Assembly: GCF_001427385.1 (NCBI RefSeq)
Contig: NZ_LMGJ01000035.1
Location: 320 to 48,261 of the forward strand
Length of the DNA stretch: 47,942 nt
Direction of reading: 5' to 3'
DNA from: Mesorhizobium sp. Root157
Lineage (GTDB): Bacteria > Pseudomonadota > Alphaproteobacteria > Rhizobiales > Rhizobiaceae
A program made the position numbers and the translations under genes. Below the pieces are notes generated by a model. The model made no database searches. It was not told where the DNA came from and saw nothing but the letters and a program-made list of their open reading frames with translations. Shown here one piece after another: positions 23,873 through 33,040 of the stretch (positions are counted from its first letter, which is position 1; the number at the start of each line of letters is the position of its first letter).

Positions 23873-24901
23873 TTACTGTGCAGGCTTGTAGATCTGGTCG
23901 AATATACCACCATCGCCGAAGTGATAAGGCTGGGCTTTTTTCCAGCCGCCGAAGAGCGGGTCGTCGATGGTGACCAGCTTGATGTCGGGCAGGGCAGCCA
24001 GTGCTTCCGGCGGAACCAGGTCGCGCTTGGCCGGCCTGTAGTGGTTCTGGGCGATGATGGTCTGGCCCTCTGCGGAATAGAGATAGTTCAGATAGGCTTC
24101 CGCAACCTTGCGGGTGCCTTTTGCATCGACGTTGGCGTCTACGATAGCCACCGGCGGTTCCGCAAGGATCGATGTCGGCGGAAAGACGATGTCGAACTGG
24201 TCGGCGCCAAACTCGTCCAGCGCCAGATAGGCTTCGTTTTCCCATGCCAGCAGCACGTCGCCCAGACCGCGCTCGGCAAAGGTGACGGTGGAGCCGCGCG
24301 CCCCGGTGTCGAGCACCGGCACGTGTGAGAAGAGGTTGGCGATATATTCCTTGATCTTGGCCTCATCGCCGCCAAACTGCGTGTTGGCCCAGGACCATGC
24401 GGCAAGATAATTCCAGCGGGCTCCGCCGGAAGTCTTCGGGTTCGGCGTGATGATCTCGACGCCTTCCTTGGTGAGATCGCCCCAATCCTTGATCGCCTTG
24501 GGGTTGCCCTTGCGTACCAGGAAGATGATCGTCGAGGTGTAGGGGGCGGAATTGTTCTCGAATTTCGAACGCCAGTTCGGATCGATCTTCTTGGAGTTCT
24601 CGACGATCGCGTTGATGTCGCTCTCCAGCGCCAACGTCACCACGTCGGCATCCAGGCCGTCGATGACGGCGCGAGCCTGTTTGCCGGAGCCGCCATGCGA
24701 CTGCTGGATGGTGACGGTTTCGCCGGTTTCGGCCTTCCAGTGCTTGGCAAAGGCTTCGTCATAGGCCTTGTAGAGTTCGCGGGTGGGGTCGTAGGAAACG
24801 TTGAGGATGGTCGTGTCGGCCAGAGCGAAGCCCAAAGTGCCGAACTGGACCGAGCCGGCAACCAGTATTCCGAGCCACTTGTTGATGTGAGAATGGGTCA
24901 T
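23873..24901 (-). CDS. cysP: Sulfate/thiosulfate ABC transporter substrate-binding protein (first gene of operon)
   Basis: 342 residues; CGGAGGG precedes the ATG at 24901. Signal peptide of about 28 residues ending GFALA, then DTTILNVSYDPTRELY, the canonical start of mature sulfate-binding proteins. Conserved ligand-binding blocks IQQSHGGSGKQA, NPKTSGGARWNYLA and VPVLDTGARGSTVTF are present. First gene of cysP-cysT-cysW-cysA-sbp on the minus strand. Whether this copy prefers sulfate or thiosulfate cannot be told from sequence; the symbol is used for position. Confidence 0.93.
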   Translation of the reverse strand: MTHSHINKWLGILVAGSVQFGTLGFALADTTILNVSYDPTRELYKAYDEAFAKHWKAETGETVTIQQSHGGSGKQARAVIDGLDADVVTLALESDINAIVENSKKIDPNWRSKFENNSAPYTSTIIFLVRKGNPKAIKDWGDLTKEGVEIITPNPKTSGGARWNYLAAWSWANTQFGGDEAKIKEYIANLFSHVPVLDTGARGSTVTFAERGLGDVLLAWENEAYLALDEFGADQFDIVFPPTSILAEPPVAIVDANVDAKGTRKVAEAYLNYLYSAEGQTIIAQNHYRPAKRDLVPPEALAALPDIKLVTIDDPLFGGWKKAQPYHFGDGGIFDQIYKPAQ

Positions 24902-24927
24902 GGAACCCTCCGTTGATCACAGCTTTA

Positions 24928-24946
24928 CTCTACTGATTTTGTAGAG
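24928..24946. promoter_or_regulatory. Inverted repeat upstream of cysP, candidate regulator site
   Basis: CTCTAC (24928-24933) and GTAGAG (24941-24946) are perfect complements with a 7-base spacer TGATTTT. The repeat ends 27 bases before the cysP start. Its TAC...TTTTGTA core resembles the inverted repeat upstream of the Rrf2 gene (on the minus strand TAC-GTTTT-GTA), though the spacers differ by 2 bases. Confidence 0.4.
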
Positions 24947-25074
24947 ATTGGATGCGCTCAGCATTGCGTTTTTACGGTTGAGAGGGCGCTTCTGTTCCCA
25001 AAATTCAGCCGGAAGAGGGAGATTTTTGCTCCAGTTGGGTCGGTGCGTGCCGGCGGACCACCGCTGACCAAGCG

Positions 25075-25097
25075 GCAGGGGACGTAATTTCCCCTGC
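25075..25097 (-). terminator. Hairpin downstream of pbpC, possible terminator
   Basis: GCAGGGGA (25075-25082) and TCCCCTGC (25090-25097) pair perfectly around a 7-base loop. It lies 67 bases beyond the pbpC stop and about 170 bases before the cysP start. No T-run follows on the minus strand, so termination would be weak or Rho-assisted. The rest of the gap 24902-25163 shows no gene and no riboswitch I can recognise. Confidence 0.4.
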
Positions 25098-25163
25098 TGG
25101 ACCTTGGAGGAACAGGCAAGTCCGGGCGGAAATTCCTGAATCTTGTGGGTCGCTTGCCGGGCT

Positions 25164-27245
25164 TTATTCCACGAACACTTTTACGCTCGCCGCGCGGCCT
25201 GCGGCGTCGATGACGGTCAAGGTGGCGTAGCCGGCACCATCCGGCTGCCATGTCGCGGTGCGCCGGCGGTCTTGCCCGGTCAGCGGCTTGCCGTTGGCCA
25301 GCCAGCGGAACGGGGCGCGGCCGCCTTGCAGTTTCAACACCAGCGGCGTTGCGGCAGCTGAAGCGACGCCCAGATCGACACGGGCGCCGTCGGGCGGAAA
25401 AACGATGTGCGGCGCAGGCTCGGTGGCCCCGGAGGCGACCAGCCCATCGCCGCCGACGCCGAAGCGGGCGAGCGTCACCGGCAGTTCGTCGCGTCTTGGC
25501 CGCAATGTGCCGGCCGGCTGGCTCGGAAGCGGCACGGCCGCAAGGCCGGAGCGGGCGAAGGCCTCGAACAGGATGGGGGCCGCCGATACATAGCCCGACA
25601 GGCCGGGAACCGCGCCGGCATCAGCCCTGCCGACCCATACGCCCAGCACATGGCGCCCGTCGAAGCCGACCGACCATGCGTCGCGATAGCCGTAAGACGT
25701 GCCGGTCTTGTAGGCGATGCCGCGCACCGACGACCCTTCCGGCGGCTTTACCCCGGCCAATATGTCGGTGATCTGCCAGTTGGCCGCCGGTTCGAGCAGG
25801 GTCGTGGCCTCGCCTGTCACCGGCGCGGCTTCGGTGCCGTCGCGCAACGGATGCACTTTGCCGCCATTGGCCAAGCCGGTGTAAAGCTGCACCAGATCGC
25901 GCAAGGTAATGCCGACGCCGCCGAGCCCGATGGCAAGCCCCGGCGCCTCGTCGGGAGGCAGCACCGCCGTCGCGCCCGCTTGCCTGAACCGCGCGGTCAA
26001 CCGTGCCGGACCGACCGCGTCCAGAATGCGGACAGCCGGCACGTTGAGCGACAATTGCAGGGCCTGGCGCACGCTGACATCGCCCTGGTAGCCCATGTCG
26101 AAATTCTTCGGCCGGTAGCCGCTGAAGTCGGCGGGGCTGTCCTCGATCAGTGTCTCTTGAGCAACCAGTCCCTGCTCGAAGGCGAGGCCGTAGATGAACG
26201 GCTTCAGGGTCGAACCGGGCGAGCGCAAGGTGCGGGTCATGTCGATCCAGCCGGCGCGGCTGGAATCGGTGAAGGAGGGCGAGCCGACTTCGCCCAGAAT
26301 GTCGCCGGTGCGGGAATCGGCCAGCACCATCGCCACCGACAGTTTCGGGCCGAGCCGGCTTGCCGCCTCGCGCGCCACCGCTTCCAGCCCCTGCTGGACG
26401 CTTCTGCGGATGGTCAGTTGGGGAGGGGTATCCGGTTTGGCGGTGCGAAGTGCTGCGAAACTGGCATGCGCGGCGAGCGCCGGCAGGTCGCGGCGCAAGG
26501 CTGGCACATCTTCCAAAGCCGCCCGCGCGGCCTCGCGCTCGCCAAGCAGTCTGGCCGAAACCATGCGTGACAGGACGCGGTCTCGCGCCGACTGCGCTGC
26601 CTTGGGATTGCGGTCGGGCCGCCGCTTTTCCGGCAGTTGCGGCAAGGCGACCAGCAGGGCGGCTTCCGACACGGTAAGGCGCTTCGGTTCCTTGCCGAAA
26701 TAGGCCAGCGATGCCGCGCGCACGCCTTCCAGATTGCCGCCATATGGCGCCAGCGTCAGGTAGCGTTCCAATATCTCGCGCTTGGAAAGCCGCCGCTCGA
26801 TCTGCACGGCCCGCGCGATCTGGCGGAGCTTGGCCCAGACGCTGCGGCTTTCGCGCGGCTCGATCAGGCGGGCCAATTGCATCGACAGCGTCGAGCCGCC
26901 GGATACGATGCGGCCATTGCCGGCGAATTGCAGCACGGCGCGCCCGAGCGCGAGAATGTCGACGCCCTTGTGGTCCCAGAAGCGCTTGTCCTCATAGGCG
27001 ACCAGCATGTCGACGAATGCCCTGTCGACCTTGTCGATGCCGGTTTCGAGCCGCCAGTAGCCGTCCGGTGTCGCGAAGGCCCGCAGCAACTGGCCGTCGC
27101 GGTCGAGCACTTCCGCCGAGACGGTGAGCTTTTCCAGCAAGGGCGGCGGATAGGCGCGGTCGAGTTGCCAGAGGCAAAGGGAGGCCATGCCCAGAAAGGC
27201 GGTAATACTGACAGCACCAATGGCAAGCCTGCGGAGACGGGTCAT
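25164..27245 (-). CDS. pbpC: Penicillin-binding protein 1C (bifunctional peptidoglycan synthase)
   Basis: 693 residues from the ATG at 27245 (a TTG directly before it is also possible). One N-terminal membrane anchor (about 7-28); glycosyltransferase family 51 domain with YEDKRFWDHKGVD and GGSTLSMQLARL; transpeptidase domain with SPGSTLKPF (SxxK), SLN in LQLSLNVPAVR and KTGTS; then the C-terminal PBP1C-specific beta domain (about 590-693). It polymerises and crosslinks peptidoglycan in the periplasm. Located 57 bases after the alpha-2-macroglobulin gene on the same strand, the pairing seen in many Gram-negatives (E. coli yfhM-pbpC), where the two are thought to act together after envelope breach. 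Confidence 0.95.
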   Translation of the reverse strand: MTRLRRLAIGAVSITAFLGMASLCLWQLDRAYPPPLLEKLTVSAEVLDRDGQLLRAFATPDGYWRLETGIDKVDRAFVDMLVAYEDKRFWDHKGVDILALGRAVLQFAGNGRIVSGGSTLSMQLARLIEPRESRSVWAKLRQIARAVQIERRLSKREILERYLTLAPYGGNLEGVRAASLAYFGKEPKRLTVSEAALLVALPQLPEKRRPDRNPKAAQSARDRVLSRMVSARLLGEREAARAALEDVPALRRDLPALAAHASFAALRTAKPDTPPQLTIRRSVQQGLEAVAREAASRLGPKLSVAMVLADSRTGDILGEVGSPSFTDSSRAGWIDMTRTLRSPGSTLKPFIYGLAFEQGLVAQETLIEDSPADFSGYRPKNFDMGYQGDVSVRQALQLSLNVPAVRILDAVGPARLTARFRQAGATAVLPPDEAPGLAIGLGGVGITLRDLVQLYTGLANGGKVHPLRDGTEAAPVTGEATTLLEPAANWQITDILAGVKPPEGSSVRGIAYKTGTSYGYRDAWSVGFDGRHVLGVWVGRADAGAVPGLSGYVSAAPILFEAFARSGLAAVPLPSQPAGTLRPRRDELPVTLARFGVGGDGLVASGATEPAPHIVFPPDGARVDLGVASAAATPLVLKLQGGRAPFRWLANGKPLTGQDRRRTATWQPDGAGYATLTVIDAAGRAASVKVFVE

Positions 27246-27302
27246 CAACCTGCCCCACAGGAAGGTGGAGATGAGGGGGTGACGTAGAGCACAAACGTCT
27301 TC

Positions 27303-30300
27303 CTACTGCGCCAATACCTCCATCATGCCGGTCGCGGTGCGGGCCGAATATTGCGGCCGGTACATGTCCTCCACGCTCGCCGCCGGGTGGGCATAGACGC
27401 CGGGCGTCACTGCGCGCACCACATAGGCAAGCGTGATATCGCGGTTGCCGTCGCCATCGTTCGGATTGAAGGCCGCGACGAAGCGGTCGTTTCGGAATTC
27501 GAGATGCGCAGCCTCGGTCTGCCCCAGCCAGCCGAAATTGGAGAGCTGGGCGCTCGAAACGAGGCCTGGATTGTCGATCTCGAAGCCGGCCGGCAACAGG
27601 TCGGTCACCAAGACGCGCGACGGCCAGTCGTTCAGTTCGCGCACTTTGAGAACGACAACGTAACGCTCGTTCTGCTGCGCTTCCGTGACGTTGGCCTCGG
27701 AGCCGTCGAGCCGGTAGTAGGTGCGCTCGATGGTAAATCCGTCGCCGCCCGCCGGCAGCGGCTGGCTGGGCGCCGCCACCGTGGTTACCACCGCCTCCAG
27801 CGGCACCTTGCCTGTGTTGGCGATGGTGAGCGGATTTTCGGCAAGGTTGCCGCCGGCGATCTCGTTCGAATAAGCGCCGCTATGGGCGTTACCATCGATA
27901 TTGAGCGAGATGGCCTCGTTGCCGTCCTTCAGCGCGCGTGCGGCCAGCAGCATCCAGGCATTGTCCTGCGTGCTTGCCCAGCGCGTTGCCTCGCGCTCCC
28001 TGGCCACCAGTTTCACCAGTTGCGGCACCACCGAGGGTGCCGGCTTGCTCTCGGCGGCAAGCGCCAGCATCGCCGCCCCGTCGCGCAGCGGCGAGGCGTA
28101 GTCGGCGCGGTAATAGTCGAACTCGGTGGTGTTGTTGGCCAGATGGAGCGCTGCCTCGAACGTCGCTTCGGAGCGCTGCGCATCGCCGTAAAGGGCAAGT
28201 GCCGCGCCAAGCTGCGCCACCGCCATCGGGCTGGAAAAGGCTTCGAGCTGGGTGTCGGCATAGTAGCGCAGGTCGCCGATGGACGCCTTCTTGTTGCGCG
28301 CCAGGACATAAAGCGCGTAGGCGATATCGCTGCCGCGGTCCTGAACGTCCTGATCGTAGCCGAGCGAGTTCTGCAGGTTGTTCAGCGCCTGGCCGATCGC
28401 TTGCGCCGGCACGGCATAGCCCTGTTCGCGGGAGCGCGTCAGGAAGTCGGTGACATAGGCGTCCAGCCACAGATCGCCGGAGCCTGGTCCCCACAGGCCG
28501 AAGCTGCCCGCCGAGGCCTGATAGTTCAGCACCCGGTTGATCGCCTGCTGCACCCGCTCGTGCAGATCGGCATCTACCCTCATGCCGTAACCCTTCGACA
28601 GTTCGCCGACATAGAGCAGCGGCAGCGCGCGGCTGGTGGTCTGCTCGGCGCAGCCATAGGGATAGTGGTCGAGCGCGAGCAGCAGCGACGGCACATCGAG
28701 CGCCGACGATTGCGAAACGCCGACGCTGACCGACGCGCCCTGCAACAGGCTTGCCGCCAGCAGTTCCTTGTCGATGCGCAGCGACTTGCCGGGCGAAAGG
28801 TCGACCACCATGCGTGTGGTCACCGGCAGTTGCGAGGGCCGCACTGGCAGAAACAGCGTCTGCTCGACGGTCGGGCCGTCGGCATGTGCGAGACTGACGG
28901 TGATCGACGCATCGCCGGGCGCCACCGCGATCAGCGGCACGGTCAGCGTCTGGCGCTTGCCTTGCTCGAGCGCCAGCTTCTGCGGCACCGCATCGTCGCC
29001 GATGGTGATGTCGCCGGTGGTGGTGATGTTCAGCGCATAGTCGCCGGCAGGACCGTCCGTATTGGCGACGTCGAGGCGCATCGTGGCCGCATCGCCGGGG
29101 GCGAGGAAGCGTGGCAGGCCGGCGGTCACGACGACCGGATCGCGCACGATCACGTCGCTCGCAGCGTGGCCAACCGCCTCCTTGGTCCAGGCGACCGCCA
29201 TCACCCGCACAGTGCCGTTGAACTGCGGAATGTCGAAGGCGACATTCGCCTTGCCATCGGCATCGAGTTCCACCACGCCGGAGAAGAAAGCGACCAGCTT
29301 TTCTGTCGGCGGGCTGCCTTGCGATTGCATAGCGGCGCCATCGCCGCCGGTGCGCAACCGGCCCATCGTGCCCAGCGAACCGTCGATCAGGCGGCCATAG
29401 AGGTCGCGCATTTCCAGGCCCAGCATGCGCTGGCCGAAGAACCAGTCCTCAGGATCGGGAACCTTGTAGTTGGTGAGGTTCAAGATGCCGACATCGACCG
29501 CAGCAACCATCACATAGGCCTTGGTGCCGGCTTCCACGCCGGACACCTGCACCGGTATCTCCAGCGGCTGGCGCGGCATGGTCTTTTTCGGTGGTGTGAG
29601 CGCTACTTCAAGTTTCTTTGCGCCGGGATCGATTTTCAGCCATTTCACGCCGATTGCGCGGGCCGGCATGCGTGTCTCCTGCGCGTCGCCGGGCCTGAAC
29701 AGCGTCGCCGTGACATAAGCGCCGGCGCCCAAATCCTCATCGACCGGAATGTCGACGGTGCCCCCTTCGGCGGGGATCGTCGCCGTCACCGTCTTCAACA
29801 GCCGGTCGGCGCCGATGACGACCAGAAGCTCGCCGGCGAAATGCGGCGCTACCTTGAGCCTGGCCACGTCGCCGGCGGCATAGCTGTCCTTGTCCAGCGC
29901 GATTTCCAGTCCATCCGGCGTTTCGGTGGAACTGGCCTCGACATACCAGCCGGCATCGAACTCATAGCTGGTGGCTGGCCCATCCGGATCGGGCGAATCC
30001 ACCTCCAGCCGGTAGCGGCCCCAGTCGACCGGCAGCGAAATCGACGTTTCGCTGTCGGCGGCGATGTCGACCACGCCATTGGCGACGGCCTTGGTGAAGG
30101 TCACCGGCTCGTAGTTCCACGAATTGCCGGACCGGTACCACTGATAGTTCCGCTCGACCCGGACCAGCGACCAGTTGGCGCCGGGCAAGGCCTCGCGCTT
30201 GCCGGCCGGATCGACGGCGATAACGCTGAGCTTTGCCGTGCCGCCTTGCGGCACCTGTTCAAAGTCCGGGCGAATGCCGATCATCGCGCCTTGCGGGCGA

Positions 30301-32771
30301 ATGCTGAGTGTCAGCGACCGCTCGACGGCCCGCCCGCCGGTTTCGCGCATGCGCACCGTCACCTTGGCGCTGACCAGTTGCGTCGTCGAAGGCAGTTGAT
30401 CGACCGCCACCGGGAAGGTCGCCTTGCCGTCATCGCCCAACAGGGGCAGGTCGGCCAGCGGCGTCACCGAAGGTTCGCCGGCCTGTTCGTCGGCAAGGCC
30501 GAAAACGAAGCCCTTGAAGCGCTCCCACTCGCGCGTCGTTGAAAGCGTGCGCTCGCCTTCGATGGCAAGGCCTGCCGCCGGCGCGCCATAAAGGAAGCGC
30601 CCATCCACGGTGACGTTCGCCGTCTCGCCAGCGGCGATCTCGGTCTTGTCGGCGGTGAGGTCGAACTCGATGCGGTCCGGGACAAAATCCTCGACCAGGA
30701 ACATCTGGCTGGCAAGGGCGGCCTGTTTGGGATCGGTGTGGATGGCAACCGTCCAGGTGCCGCGCATGGCGTTGGGCTCAAGCGCCAGATCGACCGCATG
30801 GCCGCCGGCGGTGGCGCCGTCGCTGACGACGCGGCGATCTTCGACGCCATCAGGCCGCGTGAAGATGAAGGTCAGCGGCAGATTGTCGACCGCCCTGGCG
30901 GTGTCGTCGCGGGCAAGAGCTGCGACATGCACCGTTTCGCCGACCCGGTAGATGCCGCGCTCGGTCCAGGCATAGACGTCCAGCGCGCCGGGGGCCGCAC
31001 GGCCGGTGACGCCGCGGTCTGAAAGGTCGAAGCCGGCGCGGGCCATGTCTAGGAAGACGAAATCCTCGTCGCCCTTTTTGGCCATCAGCACGGCCGGCAC
31101 CATGCCGCCTTCACCGCGCGACAGGCCGGGATTGAAGGTGGCGCGGCCGTCCGCGTCGGTCGTCGCGGCGCCGAGGATTTCGTTGTTGCGGGCAAGCAGG
31201 GTCAGGTCGGCTCCCGCCAGCGGCTTGGCGCTGTCCAGCGAGCGGGCAAAAACGGTGAGGCCATCCTGGCCGGTATAGGTCGAAAGCCCGATGTCGGAGA
31301 CGACGAACCATTGCGTGGCGCGCGAATTCCATTCGTCGCTGCGGTCGTCGAGCGGCTGGGCCGTCAGCACATAAACGCCCGGCTTGCGTTGCGGCAGCGC
31401 TTCATCGATCGGGAAGGAAGTCGTCACTTCCTTGTTCAGGTCGTTGGCGATTTCGAGTTGGCCTTCCCAAACCGGCGCGCCCATCTGGTCGGTGATGCTG
31501 GAAATGTCGTAGCCGTCCAGTTGCCGCAGGAACTGGTAGCCGGACAGAAGCTGCGTCAGCGCGCGGTCGCCGATGCGGTAGAGCTTCATATTGGCCGCAG
31601 CCATGTTGACGCTGACCAGCGGGATGCCGCGCCGCGCGCCGGCCGGCAGCACGAAGCTGTCGCCGGTGAAGCGGGCCGATGGCGCGCGGTCCTGCACATA
31701 GATCGATAGCACGGCAGGTGCGGAGATGACCTCGCCGATGGCCGCCGGCAGGCCGGAACGGAACGTCACTTCGTAGTGCTGGCCGTGCTGCAGGCCTTCG
31801 ACGCAAATCTGGCGTTCCTTGGCCTCGATGCCCTTCGGCGGGCCGCCGTCCACGCGCACGAACTGCGTGTAGTCGACGCCGGTCTTGACCAGATCTTCCG
31901 AGAATTGCGCGCAGATGCGTGGTGCGCTGGTGTCGGCGTCCACGCTGTGCTCGATGATGCGGAAGCCCTTGCGCGCCTTGAGGTCCTCGTAGGCCGCGCG
32001 GACCGAAGCCGAGTTCATCAGCGCCAGGCTCGCCTCATAGGCTTGCAGGGCAGGGCGGTAGAGGTCGCGGCGGTCGAGACCGGCCGCAATCACGGCAAGC
32101 GCGTCGGCGCGCGTCGTTTGGGTGCGCAACAGCCTGTATGCGTTGAGCGCCGCCGAGGTGGCATTGGCCTGGAAGTTCGCCGTCTCCTGGCCGTTTGCCG
32201 GTTGCGTGGCCAGCGTTTCGCGGGCCAGTTCAAGCCAAAGCTTGCCGTCGTCGGGCATCGCCGAGACGGCCGCTTCGTATTTCTGCATGGCGCCGCGGTG
32301 ATCGCCGGTCAGCGCCGTCTGCTTCGCTTCATCCGCCAGTTCGGCCAATCCTTCGCTCGGCTTGGGATAGTTCGGCCCAATCAGCCTGTTGCGGTATTGG
32401 TCGGCCTGATCGGCCATCCAGGCGGGAAAGAAGGAAAGCGCTGGCGGCGCGCCGATATCGGGGTCACTGTCCAGCACCACCACCTTGCCGGCGGTAGCGC
32501 CGTTGAACGGCTTCACCACGTTGAAATCGGATTTCAGAAAGCACCACTTCGCCTTGTTGTTGTAGGTGAAGGCGCGGCAGGCGGTGTCGCCGAGGCAGGT
32601 GCTTTCGCACTGGTCGAGAGTGACGTTCTGTTCTGAGCGCAGATCGAAGCCGAAATAATCGGCATTGTCGGTGGTGGCGATCCGCCGGGTCTCAGCCGCG
32701 TGGGCTAACCCCATCAAGGCGAAAAAGAGGGCGATCAATACGGAGAGACCACGAGCCGCGCGCATTGTCAT
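27303..32771 (-). CDS. Alpha-2-macroglobulin family protein with N-terminal PAN domain
   Basis: 1822 residues from the ATG at 32771 (AGAGGGAA upstream). Signal peptide of about 26 residues ending LAHAAET; no lipobox cysteine, so unlike E. coli YfhM it is probably soluble in the periplasm. Residues about 30-100 form a PAN/apple-like domain with paired cysteines (DQCESTCLGDTACRAFTY). Macroglobulin and bait-region domains follow, then the thioester domain with the GCAEQ motif (C1374, Q1377) in YPYGCAEQTTSRALP. The thioester traps attacking proteases covalently. Directly upstream of pbpC on the same strand, so protease defence and wall repair are probably co-expressed. Family assignment is firm; the role of the PAN domain is unknown. 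Confidence 0.94.
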   Translation of the reverse strand: MTMRAARGLSVLIALFFALMGLAHAAETRRIATTDNADYFGFDLRSEQNVTLDQCESTCLGDTACRAFTYNNKAKWCFLKSDFNVVKPFNGATAGKVVVLDSDPDIGAPPALSFFPAWMADQADQYRNRLIGPNYPKPSEGLAELADEAKQTALTGDHRGAMQKYEAAVSAMPDDGKLWLELARETLATQPANGQETANFQANATSAALNAYRLLRTQTTRADALAVIAAGLDRRDLYRPALQAYEASLALMNSASVRAAYEDLKARKGFRIIEHSVDADTSAPRICAQFSEDLVKTGVDYTQFVRVDGGPPKGIEAKERQICVEGLQHGQHYEVTFRSGLPAAIGEVISAPAVLSIYVQDRAPSARFTGDSFVLPAGARRGIPLVSVNMAAANMKLYRIGDRALTQLLSGYQFLRQLDGYDISSITDQMGAPVWEGQLEIANDLNKEVTTSFPIDEALPQRKPGVYVLTAQPLDDRSDEWNSRATQWFVVSDIGLSTYTGQDGLTVFARSLDSAKPLAGADLTLLARNNEILGAATTDADGRATFNPGLSRGEGGMVPAVLMAKKGDEDFVFLDMARAGFDLSDRGVTGRAAPGALDVYAWTERGIYRVGETVHVAALARDDTARAVDNLPLTFIFTRPDGVEDRRVVSDGATAGGHAVDLALEPNAMRGTWTVAIHTDPKQAALASQMFLVEDFVPDRIEFDLTADKTEIAAGETANVTVDGRFLYGAPAAGLAIEGERTLSTTREWERFKGFVFGLADEQAGEPSVTPLADLPLLGDDGKATFPVAVDQLPSTTQLVSAKVTVRMRETGGRAVERSLTLSIRPQGAMIGIRPDFEQVPQGGTAKLSVIAVDPAGKREALPGANWSLVRVERNYQWYRSGNSWNYEPVTFTKAVANGVVDIAADSETSISLPVDWGRYRLEVDSPDPDGPATSYEFDAGWYVEASSTETPDGLEIALDKDSYAAGDVARLKVAPHFAGELLVVIGADRLLKTVTATIPAEGGTVDIPVDEDLGAGAYVTATLFRPGDAQETRMPARAIGVKWLKIDPGAKKLEVALTPPKKTMPRQPLEIPVQVSGVEAGTKAYVMVAAVDVGILNLTNYKVPDPEDWFFGQRMLGLEMRDLYGRLIDGSLGTMGRLRTGGDGAAMQSQGSPPTEKLVAFFSGVVELDADGKANVAFDIPQFNGTVRVMAVAWTKEAVGHAASDVIVRDPVVVTAGLPRFLAPGDAATMRLDVANTDGPAGDYALNITTTGDITIGDDAVPQKLALEQGKRQTLTVPLIAVAPGDASITVSLAHADGPTVEQTLFLPVRPSQLPVTTRMVVDLSPGKSLRIDKELLAASLLQGASVSVGVSQSSALDVPSLLLALDHYPYGCAEQTTSRALPLLYVGELSKGYGMRVDADLHERVQQAINRVLNYQASAGSFGLWGPGSGDLWLDAYVTDFLTRSREQGYAVPAQAIGQALNNLQNSLGYDQDVQDRGSDIAYALYVLARNKKASIGDLRYYADTQLEAFSSPMAVAQLGAALALYGDAQRSEATFEAALHLANNTTEFDYYRADYASPLRDGAAMLALAAESKPAPSVVPQLVKLVAREREATRWASTQDNAWMLLAARALKDGNEAISLNIDGNAHSGAYSNEIAGGNLAENPLTIANTGKVPLEAVVTTVAAPSQPLPAGGDGFTIERTYYRLDGSEANVTEAQQNERYVVVLKVRELNDWPSRVLVTDLLPAGFEIDNPGLVSSAQLSNFGWLGQTEAAHLEFRNDRFVAAFNPNDGDGNRDITLAYVVRAVTPGVYAHPAASVEDMYRPQYSARTATGMMEVLAQ

Positions 32772-33040
32772 CGCATTCCCTCTTGATGCTCCTGCCATAA
32801 AGGCAGGTTTCTAGTATCGACCCTGCTTGTCAATGCGGTGGCCGCCCTAGGTAACGATGTAACGGTTTCTTTCTGGTCCGTTCGTCGCTATGCAGCCTTA
32901 AATTGAAGTCACGCATTCTTGCGGCTGGTCAGAAGGTGTGAATTCCAACACTCTGTCATTTCAGACAAGTGGATTGTGGCCGCTTTACGAATGCCTTGGA
33001 ACTTCAGTCGAATTTTAACTTTATGCGTTAAACAGGGGTG
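32772..33040. promoter_or_regulatory. Divergent intergenic region between alpha-2-macroglobulin and tamA
   Basis: About 270 bases holding both promoters. Two features stand out: a direct repeat of GTAACG at 32851-32856 and 32859-32864 (8-bp step), and a perfect 6-bp inverted repeat TTTAAC (33014-33019) / GTTAAA (33027-33032) ending 8 bases before the annotated tamA ATG. No convincing -35/-10 pair is evident. Confidence 0.4.

Noticed and set aside
24902..25163. A SAM-type riboswitch before the sulfate operon
   Set aside because: Sulfur genes in alphaproteobacteria can carry SAM riboswitches, but I could not find a matching pseudoknot or conserved core here.
27351..30542. A 1063-codon open frame on the plus strand opposite the alpha-2-macroglobulin gene
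   Set aside because: It is antisense to a gene with clear domains, its translation is rich in Arg, His and Gly without recognisable motifs, and it has no ribosome binding site. Typical shadow of a GC-rich gene.
32821..33037. A possible riboswitch or small RNA in the A2M/tamA gap
   Set aside because: Only short repeats are visible; no conserved riboswitch core or terminator was found.
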